This document shows positions 1 to 7,231 of a stretch of 26,513 nt of DNA, in pieces. The notes under the pieces are model-generated. The model made no database searches. It saw only the letters and a list, made by a program, of their open reading frames with translations, and had not been told where the DNA came from. The translations under genes and the position numbers were made by a program. Location of the stretch: NCBI GenBank assembly GCA_964487525.1, contig CAZAQC010000006.1, positions 1 to 26,513 of the forward strand, read 5' to 3'. The DNA comes from UBA2177 sp964487525 (lineage in GTDB: Bacteria; Patescibacteriota; Dojkabacteria; SC72). Numbering within the stretch: position 1 is the first letter of the stretch; the number at the start of each line of letters is the position of its first letter.

Positions 1-1
1 G

Positions 2-895
2 GAAGGATTAGGAGCAGAGATTACAAATAATGGAACATTGAAGATAAATGTTAATGGGAAATTAAAAGGAGGATCTTTGTGGCAAGACTATATGAGTGTT
101 ACTACAACTGAAAACTTTATAATGGCTGCTGTAAAAGCAGAAGGTAGGTCAGAGATGGTTAATGCTGCTTCAGAACCACATGTACAGGATCTATGTCTAT
201 TTCTTAAATCTATGGGAGCAAAGATAGAAGGAGTAGGAGCATCTAAAATAGTAGTAGAAGGAGTAGAAGAATTGCATGGGACAGACTTTACTATTAGCTC
301 TGATCACCATGAAATAACTACATTATTAGCCCTAGGAGCGATGACAGGTGGAGAAATAAGGGTACACAACTCTGTTCCTGAACATTTTCCTTTAATTAAT
401 AAATCCTTCGCAAAATTTAATGTACATATTGAATATGAGGGAGATACTGCTATTGTTAGAGAAAACCAAGATTTAAAAATAATAGAACCATACACAAAAA
501 ATCTTCTTCAAAAATTAGAAGCTGCACCTTGGCCATACTTTCCTACTGATTTAATGCCATTAATGATAGCAATAGCTGTGAAGTCAGAAGGATCTATGAT
601 GTTTTGGAATAAACTTTATGAAGGTGGCTTTTTCTGGATACCTGAAATGATAAAATTCGGAGCTCATATTGTAATGTGTGACCCACATAGGGTTATTGTT
701 TATGGAAATAAACCATTAAAATCTGCAGAAGTTGATGCTCCTAATATAATTAGAGCTACTGTAGCATTAATGATGATTGCGCTAACCATAGATGGAGAAA
801 GTACAATTAGAAATGCTGATTCTATAAAGAGAGCACATCCTAACTTCATAGAAAACTTAAACACACTTGGTGCTAATCTTGAATGGATAGATTAA
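2..895 (+). CDS. murA: UDP-N-acetylglucosamine 1-carboxyvinyltransferase (MurA), 5'-truncated by window edge
   Basis: MurA transfers enolpyruvate from PEP to UDP-GlcNAc, the first committed cytoplasmic step of peptidoglycan synthesis. The frame is open from the left edge, so 297 of about 420 residues are visible and the TTG at 38 is only an internal Leu codon. The part with the PEP-site Cys loop lies outside the window. Visible family signatures are SEPHVQDL in the second half of the EPSP-synthase-like fold, FPTDLMP holding the Asp equivalent to E. coli D305, and IIRATVAL holding the Arg equivalent to R397. The C-terminus ends in a LGANLEWI-like strand typical of the family. It converges on murF, 13 bp away. 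CPR genomes can carry more than one MurA-like protein, so the paralogue class is not settled without the N-terminus. Confidence 0.9.
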   Translation, partial: EGLGAEITNNGTLKINVNGKLKGGSLWQDYMSVTTTENFIMAAVKAEGRSEMVNAASEPHVQDLCLFLKSMGAKIEGVGASKIVVEGVEELHGTDFTISSDHHEITTLLALGAMTGGEIRVHNSVPEHFPLINKSFAKFNVHIEYEGDTAIVRENQDLKIIEPYTKNLLQKLEAAPWPYFPTDLMPLMIAIAVKSEGSMMFWNKLYEGGFFWIPEMIKFGAHIVMCDPHRVIVYGNKPLKSAEVDAPNIIRATVALMMIALTIDGESTIRNADSIKRAHPNFIENLNTLGANLEWID

Positions 896-910
896 AAAAC
901 AAAAGTTTTT
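895..910. terminator. weak AT-rich hairpin between convergent murA and murF
   Basis: AAAAAC (895-900), a four-A loop and GTTTTT (905-910) form a 6-bp inverted repeat flanked by A and T runs. It spans the two facing stop codons, so it could end transcription in both directions. With a single G-C pair it is a weak candidate. Confidence 0.3.
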
Positions 911-2294
911 AAAATGTTCCTAATTTCTTCAAAAAGTCAGGAATCTGATACAATCCTACACCATTACTTGCTTTAAGAAGTATTACAACCTTCTTCTCTT
1001 TCAAATTTTCTAATTTGGTATTCAACATTGCAGCAACCTCATCAGCTGAACCTATATGCTCTCCAAGGTTAAAACTTTCAAACATTTCTCCTACAAAATA
1101 TACCTCATCAAAGTTATATCTTTTTACACTTTCACCTAATTCTTTATGTTTTTGAACAGAAACCTCACCTAACTCTCTCATATCTCCTAGGACAGCTATC
1201 CTGTGATACTTTGGGCTAGGATATAGTTGATTAAAAGTCTCTAAAGACATCTCCATTGAAGCTGGATTAGCATTGTAAGCATCATTTATTATCACTAAAT
1301 TTTCACTATACTCTAATTTTTCAAATCTTCCATCACAATTTTCAAATTTTTCTACACCCTTTATACAATTCTCTATTCCAACACCTAATTTATTCGCAGC
1401 TATTATTGCTGCCATAGCGTCATATGAATATCCACTTCCAAAAGATTTTAAATTTACTTTCATTAAGTTATCATAATACTTAAATGTAAAGTGAGTACCA
1501 GTATCATCCACAATGATATCTTGTAACCGATAATCTGCATCTTCACTTTCCCCAAATGCAATAATCTCTGAATCTTTTCTGTATGAATCCTTTATTCTCC
1601 TTAATCTCTCATCATCTATATTAAGAATCAATGGTTTTCCAGTTCTTTCCATATAATCAGCTAAGTTCTTTTTCTCTTCATATATATCCTCAACAGTACC
1701 AAGCTTCTCTGCATGTACATCACAAACATTTAAAAGAATTCCCAAATCAGGATCTACAGAATTTACATGCCAAGCTATTTCTCCCTTTCTGTCCATACCA
1801 CATTCTAAGACCACAGCATCATGATTATCATATTGGCTTAGCAATACAGCATTTCCCCATACTGTATTAGAACTGTCTGAAAAAAGAACTTTCATCTGAG
1901 TCTCTAATATTGTCACTAACATTTTTTTAGTAGTAGTCTTACCTGTACTTCCCGTTATAGCAATGATAGGGGCAGTAATATCTGATATAGAGTAATTCAA
2001 TATTTTCTCTAATCCTTCCTCTATTGAATCAACTAAAATTATTGGTTTATTTATATCTTTAATTCCAGAAATATATTTATCATTCTCACACAGAACCATT
2101 GAGGCTCCCTTTTCGAATGCTTCAAGAATAAAGTCATGTCCATCGAATCTTTCACCAATAATAGGGATGTAAATCTCATTCTCTTTAATATTTCTTGTAT
2201 CATGGTTAAATCCTGTAAAGAAGGCATCTTCACTATAATTCTTTACTTCAAACTCTGGAAACTTTTCAACTATATCTCTTAGAAATACTTTCAT
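909..2294 (-). CDS. murF: UDP-N-acetylmuramoyl-tripeptide--D-alanyl-D-alanine ligase (MurF)
   Basis: MurF is the ATP-dependent cytoplasmic ligase that adds D-Ala-D-Ala to UDP-MurNAc-tripeptide, completing the pentapeptide. At 461 residues it has normal length. The N-terminal domain has the MurF-type TRNIKENEIYIPIIG and FDGHDF pattern (about residues 33-55). The central Mur-ligase domain has the P-loop GSTGKTTT (115-122), the NTVWGN segment and ECGMDRKGEI. The C-terminal half has NDAYNANPASM, the conserved MurF loop, and a Rossmann-like C-terminal domain. MurC, D and E lack the N-A-N-P-x-S loop in this form, which supports MurF. It is transcribed away from mraZ and toward murA. A good sigma70-type promoter lies on the minus strand at 2326-2354. 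No Shine-Dalgarno is visible before the ATG. Confidence 0.95.
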   Translation of the reverse strand: MKVFLRDIVEKFPEFEVKNYSEDAFFTGFNHDTRNIKENEIYIPIIGERFDGHDFILEAFEKGASMVLCENDKYISGIKDINKPIILVDSIEEGLEKILNYSISDITAPIIAITGSTGKTTTKKMLVTILETQMKVLFSDSSNTVWGNAVLLSQYDNHDAVVLECGMDRKGEIAWHVNSVDPDLGILLNVCDVHAEKLGTVEDIYEEKKNLADYMERTGKPLILNIDDERLRRIKDSYRKDSEIIAFGESEDADYRLQDIIVDDTGTHFTFKYYDNLMKVNLKSFGSGYSYDAMAAIIAANKLGVGIENCIKGVEKFENCDGRFEKLEYSENLVIINDAYNANPASMEMSLETFNQLYPSPKYHRIAVLGDMRELGEVSVQKHKELGESVKRYNFDEVYFVGEMFESFNLGEHIGSADEVAAMLNTKLENLKEKKVVILLKASNGVGLYQIPDFLKKLGTF

Positions 2295-2325
2295 TTTCTT
2301 ATCTAGTTAATTTAATTCTTTATCT

Positions 2326-2354
2326 AATATATTAGTTATCTGAAATATTTTCAA
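2326..2354 (-). promoter_or_regulatory. murF promoter
   Basis: On the minus strand TTGAAA (plus 2349-2354) and TATATT (plus 2326-2331) are separated by exactly 17 bp. The expected start near 2319 gives a leader of about 25 nt. The -10 lies inside a 12-bp palindrome CTAATATATTAG (2324-2335). Confidence 0.6.
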
Positions 2355-2469
2355 TAATAATGGCTATCGGTTCATGAATTATTTTTATACTCAATTTGGA
2401 AGAATTAGGACTAAATCAACAAAAAATACTATCCTAGAGAATAATATTTGAGCCTGTAGTTGTTTTTTC

Positions 2470-2498
2470 TTGACGGAAACATACCACAATGTTAAATT
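2470..2498 (+). promoter_or_regulatory. upstream mraZ promoter P1
   Basis: TTGACG (2470-2475), a 17-bp spacer and TAAATT (2493-2498) make a near-consensus sigma70-type promoter. It points toward mraZ, about 200 bp before its start codon. The distance is uncertain because of the N run just downstream. Confidence 0.6.
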
Positions 2499-2508
2499 AG
2501 TGGCAAGA
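2499..2508 (+). promoter_or_regulatory. MraZ box after P1 (array interrupted by gap)
   Basis: AGTGGCAAGA directly follows the P1 -10 box and is identical to the first unit of the array after P2. The sequence then runs into Ns. TTGGGAGAAG on the far side of the gap (2519-2528) also holds a TGGGA core, so more units may be lost in the gap. Confidence 0.45.
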
Positions 2509-2518
2509 NNNNNNNNNN
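2509..2518. other. assembly gap (10 Ns)
   Basis: Ten consecutive Ns. A round number suggests a placeholder and not a measured length. The gap falls where a short tandem repeat is expected by analogy with 2649-2678, which could explain the assembly break. Confidence 0.95.
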
Positions 2519-2582
2519 TTGGGAGAAGGTTCAAATATAATTGTATTAATTATTATTCTGATACCTCAACAGAAGTTAGGAG

Positions 2583-2658
2583 CCTAGAGTATTATATTCA
2601 AGCCTGTAATGTTTTTCTCTTGACACCCATTCATATACAGGCTATATTAGTGGCAAGA
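2583..2658 (+). repeat. mraZ upstream repeat, copy 2
   Basis: Second copy of the promoter block at 2433-2508, with the same length and order of elements. Unlike copy 1 it also carries TACAGGCT (2636-2643), which makes an inverted repeat with AGCCTGTA (2601-2608). Confidence 0.75.
2620..2648 (+). promoter_or_regulatory. proximal mraZ promoter P2
   Basis: TTGACA (2620-2625, perfect -35), a 17-bp spacer and TATATT (2643-2648) form the strongest promoter in the window. Expected initiation near 2655 falls inside the MraZ-box array and gives a leader of about 40 nt. It should drive mraZ-rsmH-ftsL-ftsI and possibly mraY. Confidence 0.75.
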
Positions 2659-2678
2659 AGTGGTAAATAGTGGTGAAA
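2649..2678 (+). promoter_or_regulatory. MraZ operator: three tandem 10-bp boxes
   Basis: AGTGGCAAGA, AGTGGTAAAT and AGTGGTGAAA follow each other with an exact 10-bp period, directly after the P2 -10 box and over the start site. MraZ of other bacteria binds G-rich direct repeats with about 10-bp periodicity in its own promoter (TGGGN in E. coli, AAAGTG-type in Mycoplasma). Autoregulation by the MraZ encoded 17 bp downstream is therefore the likely role. Confidence 0.75.
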
Positions 2679-2694
2679 GATGATATATTAAAAC

Positions 2695-3138
2695 ATGTTA
2701 ATAGGAGAATACAGAAGTACAATTGGAGAAAAGAAAAGAGTATCACTTCCAAAAAAATTTAGAGAAGAATTAGGAAATGAACTAATTCTAACAAGAGGTT
2801 ACGAACAAGCTCTAATAATAGTAAATGAAAAGATGTGGAAAAAAGTTGCTACTGAAGTGATGAATGGCTCTTTTATAAATAAAGATATCAGAGATACAAG
2901 TAGATTCTTAGTAGGAGGAGCAAAGGAAATATCAACAGATTCTCAAGGGAGATTTGTTATTCCTGAAGCACTATTTGATCACGCATCTTTAAGTAAAGAG
3001 ATTGTATTTATTGGACTAGTAAATTGGGTAGAGATTTGGGACAAGGAAAAATGGCAAGAAAGACTTAACTATCTTAAAGAACATGGAGAAGAAATTGCTC
3101 AGGAGATAAGTAAAATGAGCCCGATAAAAAATGCATAA
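2695..3138 (+). CDS. mraZ: transcriptional regulator MraZ
   Basis: MraZ is the DNA-binding first gene of many division and cell-wall clusters and autoregulates them as an oligomeric ring. The 147 residues match the family length and contain two SpoVT/AbrB-like halves. The first starts MLIGEYRSTIGEKKRVSLPK and the second has STDSQGRFVIPEAL (about 83-96). The first half has EKKR where the family usually has D-x-K-G-R, while the second keeps D-x-x-G-R. The ATG at 2695 lies 17 nt after three tandem boxes that fit MraZ targets. It overlaps rsmH by 8 nt, which suggests translational coupling. No Shine-Dalgarno is seen. Confidence 0.95.
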   Translation: MLIGEYRSTIGEKKRVSLPKKFREELGNELILTRGYEQALIIVNEKMWKKVATEVMNGSFINKDIRDTSRFLVGGAKEISTDSQGRFVIPEALFDHASLSKEIVFIGLVNWVEIWDKEKWQERLNYLKEHGEEIAQEISKMSPIKNA

Positions 3139-4021
3139 GATACATACTCCTGTACTTCTAAAAGAAACTTTAGAATCACTTAATATCGTAGATAGCGAAT
3201 TCTATATAGATTGCACACTTGGTGATGGTGGTCATAGTATTGAAATACTTAAAAGACTTTCCAACAAAGGAATGTTATTAAGCCTAGATCATGATCAGAA
3301 CGCCATAGATTTTGTAAAAGAATATTACAAAGAAGAATCTAAACAAAGCAACTGGATTATGAAGAAAGGTAATTTCAAAAATATTGATACCTTATCTAAA
3401 CCCATAAACAGAAGACCTAAAGGCATATTAATGGACTTAGGACTCTCTTCAAGACAGCTAGAAGAATCACACAATCGTGGATTTAGCTACCTAGAAGCCA
3501 ATGAACCTCTCGATATGAGAATGGATATGGACTTAGGAGTAACTGCTAAAGATTTACTAAACGCACTTTCTGAAAAAGAGCTATCCAAACTTTTTAAAAC
3601 ATACGGAGAGGAAAAATATTCATATAGAATAGCTAAACAAATTAAGAAAAATATTTCTGATATTAATACGGTAGGAGATCTTACAAGACTTATTTATAAA
3701 GTCGTACCGACAGATTATTCTAATAAGAACCCTTCTCGCAGGGTCTTTCAGGCCCTGCGAATCGTGGTAAATGATGAATTGAATAATTTAAAGGTAGCCA
3801 TAGAGAAGTCTTTTGAGATCTTAGATAAAGAGGGAAGGCTATCAATAATATCTTTCCATTCTCTTGAAGATCGTATAGTAAAAAATTACTTTTTAGAAAA
3901 ACAGGGAAGCGGAGAAGGGGAAATGCTTTTTAATAGTCATATTGCCCCAACCGACGACGAAGAAAAGCAGAACCCTAGATCCGCTTCCGCCAAGTTAAGA
4001 ACATTAATTAAAAAGATTTAA
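3131..4021 (+). CDS. rsmH: 16S rRNA (cytosine-1402-N4)-methyltransferase RsmH (MraW)
   Basis: RsmH methylates N4 of C1402 in the decoding centre of 16S rRNA, using SAM. The 296 residues cover the full family length. Hallmarks are the N-terminal HTPVLLKETL (5-14), the SAM-binding DCTLGDGGHS (27-36), GILMDLGLSSRQLEE, the RGFSY and PLDMRM segments, FQALRIVVNDEL and ISFHSLEDRIVK near the end. It starts inside the last codons of mraZ and is followed 4 bp later by ftsL, the classical order in this cluster. It shares a SAM substrate class, but no homology, with the RsmI enzyme at 9040, which modifies the same nucleotide at the 2'-O position. Confidence 0.96.
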   Translation: MHKIHTPVLLKETLESLNIVDSEFYIDCTLGDGGHSIEILKRLSNKGMLLSLDHDQNAIDFVKEYYKEESKQSNWIMKKGNFKNIDTLSKPINRRPKGILMDLGLSSRQLEESHNRGFSYLEANEPLDMRMDMDLGVTAKDLLNALSEKELSKLFKTYGEEKYSYRIAKQIKKNISDINTVGDLTRLIYKVVPTDYSNKNPSRRVFQALRIVVNDELNNLKVAIEKSFEILDKEGRLSIISFHSLEDRIVKNYFLEKQGSGEGEMLFNSHIAPTDDEEKQNPRSASAKLRTLIKKI

Positions 4022-4025
4022 GAAC

Positions 4026-4328
4026 ATGACCAGAAAAACAACTCAAAACCTATCACTCTCCATCTTCATATTTACTCTTTTGATATTTACATTATCACAA
4101 CTTGTTATTAACTCCATCCTAAGCCCACTTGGTGTTGAACTTCAGAGTCTGAATAGAGAAAAAAATTACTTGGTTGAAGAAAACAGATCCATGGAAGAGC
4201 AAATTGCAAAAACAAATTCCATAACTGTTATAAAGAAATTAGCTCAAAAGGAATTAAATATTTCTTCCTCTAACGAGAAATCGATTATTTATATAGAAGA
4301 TTCCAGTATCATAGCTGAAAGACAATAA
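4026..4328 (+). CDS. ftsL: FtsL-like small division membrane protein
   Basis: This is a 100-residue bitopic protein. A short basic N-terminus is followed by one membrane segment (about residues 9-31, rich in Ile, Leu and Phe). An extracytoplasmic charged helical stretch (about 38-80) could form a coiled coil, with heptad-like Leu and Ile in QSLNREKNYLVEENRSMEEQ. FtsL and DivIC proteins have this architecture and diverge strongly in sequence. The assignment rests on architecture and position between rsmH and ftsI. In other bacteria FtsL works with FtsB and FtsQ to activate FtsWI at the septum. Its stop overlaps the ftsI start (TAATG). Confidence 0.75.
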   Translation: MTRKTTQNLSLSIFIFTLLIFTLSQLVINSILSPLGVELQSLNREKNYLVEENRSMEEQIAKTNSITVIKKLAQKELNISSSNEKSIIYIEDSSIIAERQ

Positions 4329-6163
4329 TGCCAAGCCTCAATCATCTTTCTAAACTAAAAGATAGACGTAGTAGGAAAAGCAAGAGCAAATTATCAAACA
4401 AACCTTCAAATCTTCTTACTGTAGGGTATGGCATAACCATTCTCGCAGTAATAGTAATATCACAAATTTTTAGATGGCAAATTGTCTTTGCAGACAAATT
4501 TAAAGACATAGCCCAAGATCAGTATAAAAGCAACAGAATACAGGTTGCTACAAGGGGCGTTATAACAGCTTCAGATGATACAGTTCTTGCAGTAGATGAA
4601 CCTGTTTGGAATATATATGCGACCCTCAGTAACGATGAAGATGAAAGAAAGCTATTCTTTGATAATAAGGACAAATTCATAACAGAGGTATCATCAATAC
4701 TAAACGTAGAAAAATCTGAAATAGAATCTAAGATTACAGAGGATTTTGTATATGCTCCAATCAAGAAAGAAGTCTCAACGGAGAAGAAGAAGGCTCTTGA
4801 GCAAATAGAGATCTTTGGTTCTGGAACAGAAGGTTTTGGTCTATACTTTGAGAATGAAGAACGAAGAGTATATCCGAACAATCAACTAGCTTCACATATA
4901 TTAGGATTTATTGGTAGAAACGAAATAGGGGACTTAGTAGGACAGTACGGAATACAGGGATACTATTACGGAGATATTACAGGAAGAGAAGGGTATTCCT
5001 ATGAAGAAAAAGATTCATCTGGGAATGTTATCCTAACTGCAGAGTATGAGCCAATATTACCAAGAGAAGGAAAAGATTTTAAATTAACAATAATCCCAAA
5101 CATTCAAAGCAAGGTTGAGGAAGTACTTGAAAAGGGAGTAAAAGAGAGTAGAGCAAAAAGTGGAAGTGCCATAATTATGGACCCAAAAACTGGAGCTATC
5201 TTAGCAATGGCAAATTACCCATCGTATGACCCTAATGAATACTGGCGAGTATCTGAACCATGGATTTTGAAAAACAGATCAATATCTGACGTATATGAAT
5301 ATGGTTCTGTTCAAAAACCAATTACGTTAGCTATAGCTCTTGAAGACGGTAAAATTGACGAAAACTATACCTGTAATGATACTAAGGGATACTTAGATCT
5401 ATATGAAGCTACTGGATATGCAGACCAGAAGGGTCAAAAAATATATACTTGGAACAAACTTCCTGCAGGACTTTTAGATATATCTGGAATATTTGCAAAA
5501 TCAAATAATCCATGTACGGCTGATATAGCTCTAAAGATGGATTTAGATGTATTCTATTCATCACTAAAAGAATTTGGAATAGGGGAATTTATCGGAATAG
5601 GATTACAAGATGAAAGTACAAGTTATCTAAGGCCAAAGGAGGTATGGACAAATCTCGATGTTGTTACAACATCATATGGACAAGGAGGGATATCTGCTAC
5701 TGCCCTGCAGGTACTCTCAGCACTTAGTACATTTGCTAATGATGGAATCAGGATGAGACCATATATCATTTCTGAAATTAAAGATGACTCCGAGACTATA
5801 CAAATATTGCCAAAAATTTTGTCTAATCCTGTCTCCAAAGAAACCTCAGACATAATTAAGAATGCATTAGTAAAAGCAGTAAAGAATAATTCCTTAACTG
5901 CAAATGGAGCAGCTTTAATAGAATATGGAGTAGCAGCAAAAACAGGTACTGCACAGGTAATAAAAGAAGGTGGTGGTTATGATGAGAAGTTCTCAAACGA
6001 TACTGTAGTAGGATTTGCTCCTGCAGATGATCCTAAAATGATAATGTTAGTAAAACTTGAGGAACCTCAAAATGCAGGATTTGCTACTCTTACTACTGTC
6101 CCTATATGGAGAGACATTTTTCTAGCAATAGTTGACGACCTGGAAATAAAGAAGCAGAATTGA
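4328..6163 (+). CDS. ftsI: class B penicillin-binding protein, FtsI/PBP3-like
   Basis: This is a D,D-transpeptidase that crosslinks septal peptidoglycan. It has 611 residues with a basic cytoplasmic start, one membrane segment (about 29-52) and an extracytoplasmic dimerisation domain (about 60-230) containing RRVYPNNQLASHILGFIGR. The transpeptidase domain follows. The active-site motifs are all present: S-x-x-K as SVQK, S-x-N as SNN in AKSNNPC, and K-T-G in AAKTGTAQV. The usual EPGSTFK context has become EYGSVQK, but the catalytic Ser and Lys are kept, so activity is expected. There is no room for PASTA domains. Position after ftsL favours the divisome enzyme over an elongation PBP2. Confidence 0.93.
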   Translation: MPSLNHLSKLKDRRSRKSKSKLSNKPSNLLTVGYGITILAVIVISQIFRWQIVFADKFKDIAQDQYKSNRIQVATRGVITASDDTVLAVDEPVWNIYATLSNDEDERKLFFDNKDKFITEVSSILNVEKSEIESKITEDFVYAPIKKEVSTEKKKALEQIEIFGSGTEGFGLYFENEERRVYPNNQLASHILGFIGRNEIGDLVGQYGIQGYYYGDITGREGYSYEEKDSSGNVILTAEYEPILPREGKDFKLTIIPNIQSKVEEVLEKGVKESRAKSGSAIIMDPKTGAILAMANYPSYDPNEYWRVSEPWILKNRSISDVYEYGSVQKPITLAIALEDGKIDENYTCNDTKGYLDLYEATGYADQKGQKIYTWNKLPAGLLDISGIFAKSNNPCTADIALKMDLDVFYSSLKEFGIGEFIGIGLQDESTSYLRPKEVWTNLDVVTTSYGQGGISATALQVLSALSTFANDGIRMRPYIISEIKDDSETIQILPKILSNPVSKETSDIIKNALVKAVKNNSLTANGAALIEYGVAAKTGTAQVIKEGGGYDEKFSNDTVVGFAPADDPKMIMLVKLEEPQNAGFATLTTVPIWRDIFLAIVDDLEIKKQN

Positions 6164-6202
6164 GATAATAAAAAAATAATATCTATTTATATATTAAATC
6201 AG

Positions 6203-7231
6203 ATGGAACAAATACTTAGAAAAACCTTAGAATCACTTTTTATTGCGACTGCTGTATCAGCAATACTTGCCCCAATAATGATATCTTTTCTATATAAGTT
6301 CAATCAGGTCAGTGGAATAAGTAAGTCAAAAATTGGAGCTGGAGATGGCGATAATACACTTTTTATGAAGATAATGCGTTCATCTACGACTAACGGCACA
6401 CCAAATATGGGAGGAATTTTAATTTGGATCGTTGTTCCTTTATTATTATTTTTTCTAGTCCCAACGACTCCATTAATTAATGTATTCCTCTTTGGATTCT
6501 TGTTATTCGGGTTATGGGGATTTATAGATGTAGTTGTATTTACCAATGGTTTTCGTCACAATGAGAAAATAAAAGCCTTTCAAGAAACTTTTGAATGGAG
6601 AATCGGAAAACTTACATTTTCAATATTAATGAATATTGGAGTAATGTATCTTTTATATAAAACAGGATTATTTTCTCAATTATCAATCTTTGATATTATT
6701 GCTATAAATGTAACACCTTTAATAGTCATACTATTGGGCATAATTGGACAATTTGCCATATACGCAGCAGAATTGACTGACGGAGCAGATGGTCTTATGA
6801 TTGGAATCTTCACAATTATAAATACAGCCTTTATCTTCCTACTTCTTGTACAAGGTAAATATGAGTTTATACCTATCCTAGGAATAATATTAGGAGTACA
6901 AATTATAGATTTGTATTTTAATATTCCTCCTGCAAGGTTCTGGAACGGTGGTCCCGGTGCTATGCCTTTAGGATTTACAATGTTCTTTATGGCCTTAGTA
7001 ACAGACAATATTCCTGCATATCTAATTATGTCTTCAATAACCTGGTTAATAATGGCTTCAAGTGCAATTCAAATGTTCAGTATGAAATTCTTTAAGAAAA
7101 GAGTGTTCAAGATTGCGCCAATACATCATCACTTTCAAGCTAATGGATGGCCTCAATACAAAGTTACAATGCGTTTTTGGTTATTCACAATATTTACCTG
7201 TGTTTTGGGATTATATATAGGATTACTATAA
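6203..7231 (+). CDS. mraY: phospho-N-acetylmuramoyl-pentapeptide transferase MraY, divergent active site
   Basis: MraY makes lipid I by transferring phospho-MurNAc-pentapeptide to undecaprenyl phosphate in the inner membrane. The 342 residues carry about ten hydrophobic segments. Family marks are GTPNMGG (65-71), ELTDGADGL (190-198), PIHHHFQANGW (306-316) with the MraY-specific triple His, and the RFW segment. Two normally invariant acids are missing: the DDY motif reads DVV (D109, V110), and the MGDTGS motif reads NGGPGA (247-252), so the Mg-binding Asp (D265 in Aquifex MraY) is Gly250. It lies 39 bp after ftsI. TATATT at 6190-6195, 7 nt before the ATG, could give it its own leaderless promoter. 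Its stop codon abuts that of the minus-strand gene at 7226. The dcw cluster ends here, without murD, ftsW or murG. Confidence 0.85.
   Translation: MEQILRKTLESLFIATAVSAILAPIMISFLYKFNQVSGISKSKIGAGDGDNTLFMKIMRSSTTNGTPNMGGILIWIVVPLLLFFLVPTTPLINVFLFGFLLFGLWGFIDVVVFTNGFRHNEKIKAFQETFEWRIGKLTFSILMNIGVMYLLYKTGLFSQLSIFDIIAINVTPLIVILLGIIGQFAIYAAELTDGADGLMIGIFTIINTAFIFLLLVQGKYEFIPILGIILGVQIIDLYFNIPPARFWNGGPGAMPLGFTMFFMALVTDNIPAYLIMSSITWLIMASSAIQMFSMKFFKKRVFKIAPIHHHFQANGWPQYKVTMRFWLFTIFTCVLGLYIGLL

Larger units (their letters stand above)
2433..2508 (+). repeat. mraZ upstream repeat, copy 1
   Basis: This 76-bp block aligns without any indel to 2583-2658, offset 150 bp, at about 53 of 76 identical positions. 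The conserved parts are CCTAGAG, AGCCTGTA, the -35/-10 elements and AGTGGCAAGA. Thirteen of the 23 differences fall in the 17-bp promoter spacer. Confidence 0.75.
2295..2694. other. 400-bp divergent regulatory region between murF and mraZ
   Basis: The region holds no convincing gene. From left to right it contains the murF promoter (minus strand), a roughly 75-bp block with an mraZ-type promoter (P1) and one MraZ box, a 10-N assembly gap, a diverged second copy of the block 150 bp downstream (P2), and three MraZ boxes just before the mraZ start. A 25-codon frame at 2374-2451 has no promoter or ribosome-site support and is not called. Confidence 0.7.

Noticed and set aside
1631..1870. 79-codon plus-strand frame antisense to murF
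   Set aside because: murF is a full-length, clearly conserved gene; the antisense frame has His/Gln-rich composition typical of shadow frames.
2374..2451. 25-codon frame upstream of mraZ
   Set aside because: No promoter at leaderless distance, no Shine-Dalgarno, and it overlaps the duplicated promoter block.
2519..2545. GGTTCAAAT resembling a tRNA T-loop
   Set aside because: No acceptor stem, D-arm or anticodon arm can be built around it.
2470..2670. 66-codon frame across the N run
   Set aside because: It reads through the 10 Ns, covers the promoters and MraZ boxes, and resembles no protein.
2649..2678. Three short direct repeats as a CRISPR remnant
   Set aside because: The units are 10 bp with no spacers, adjacent to a promoter and to mraZ; a MraZ operator explains them.
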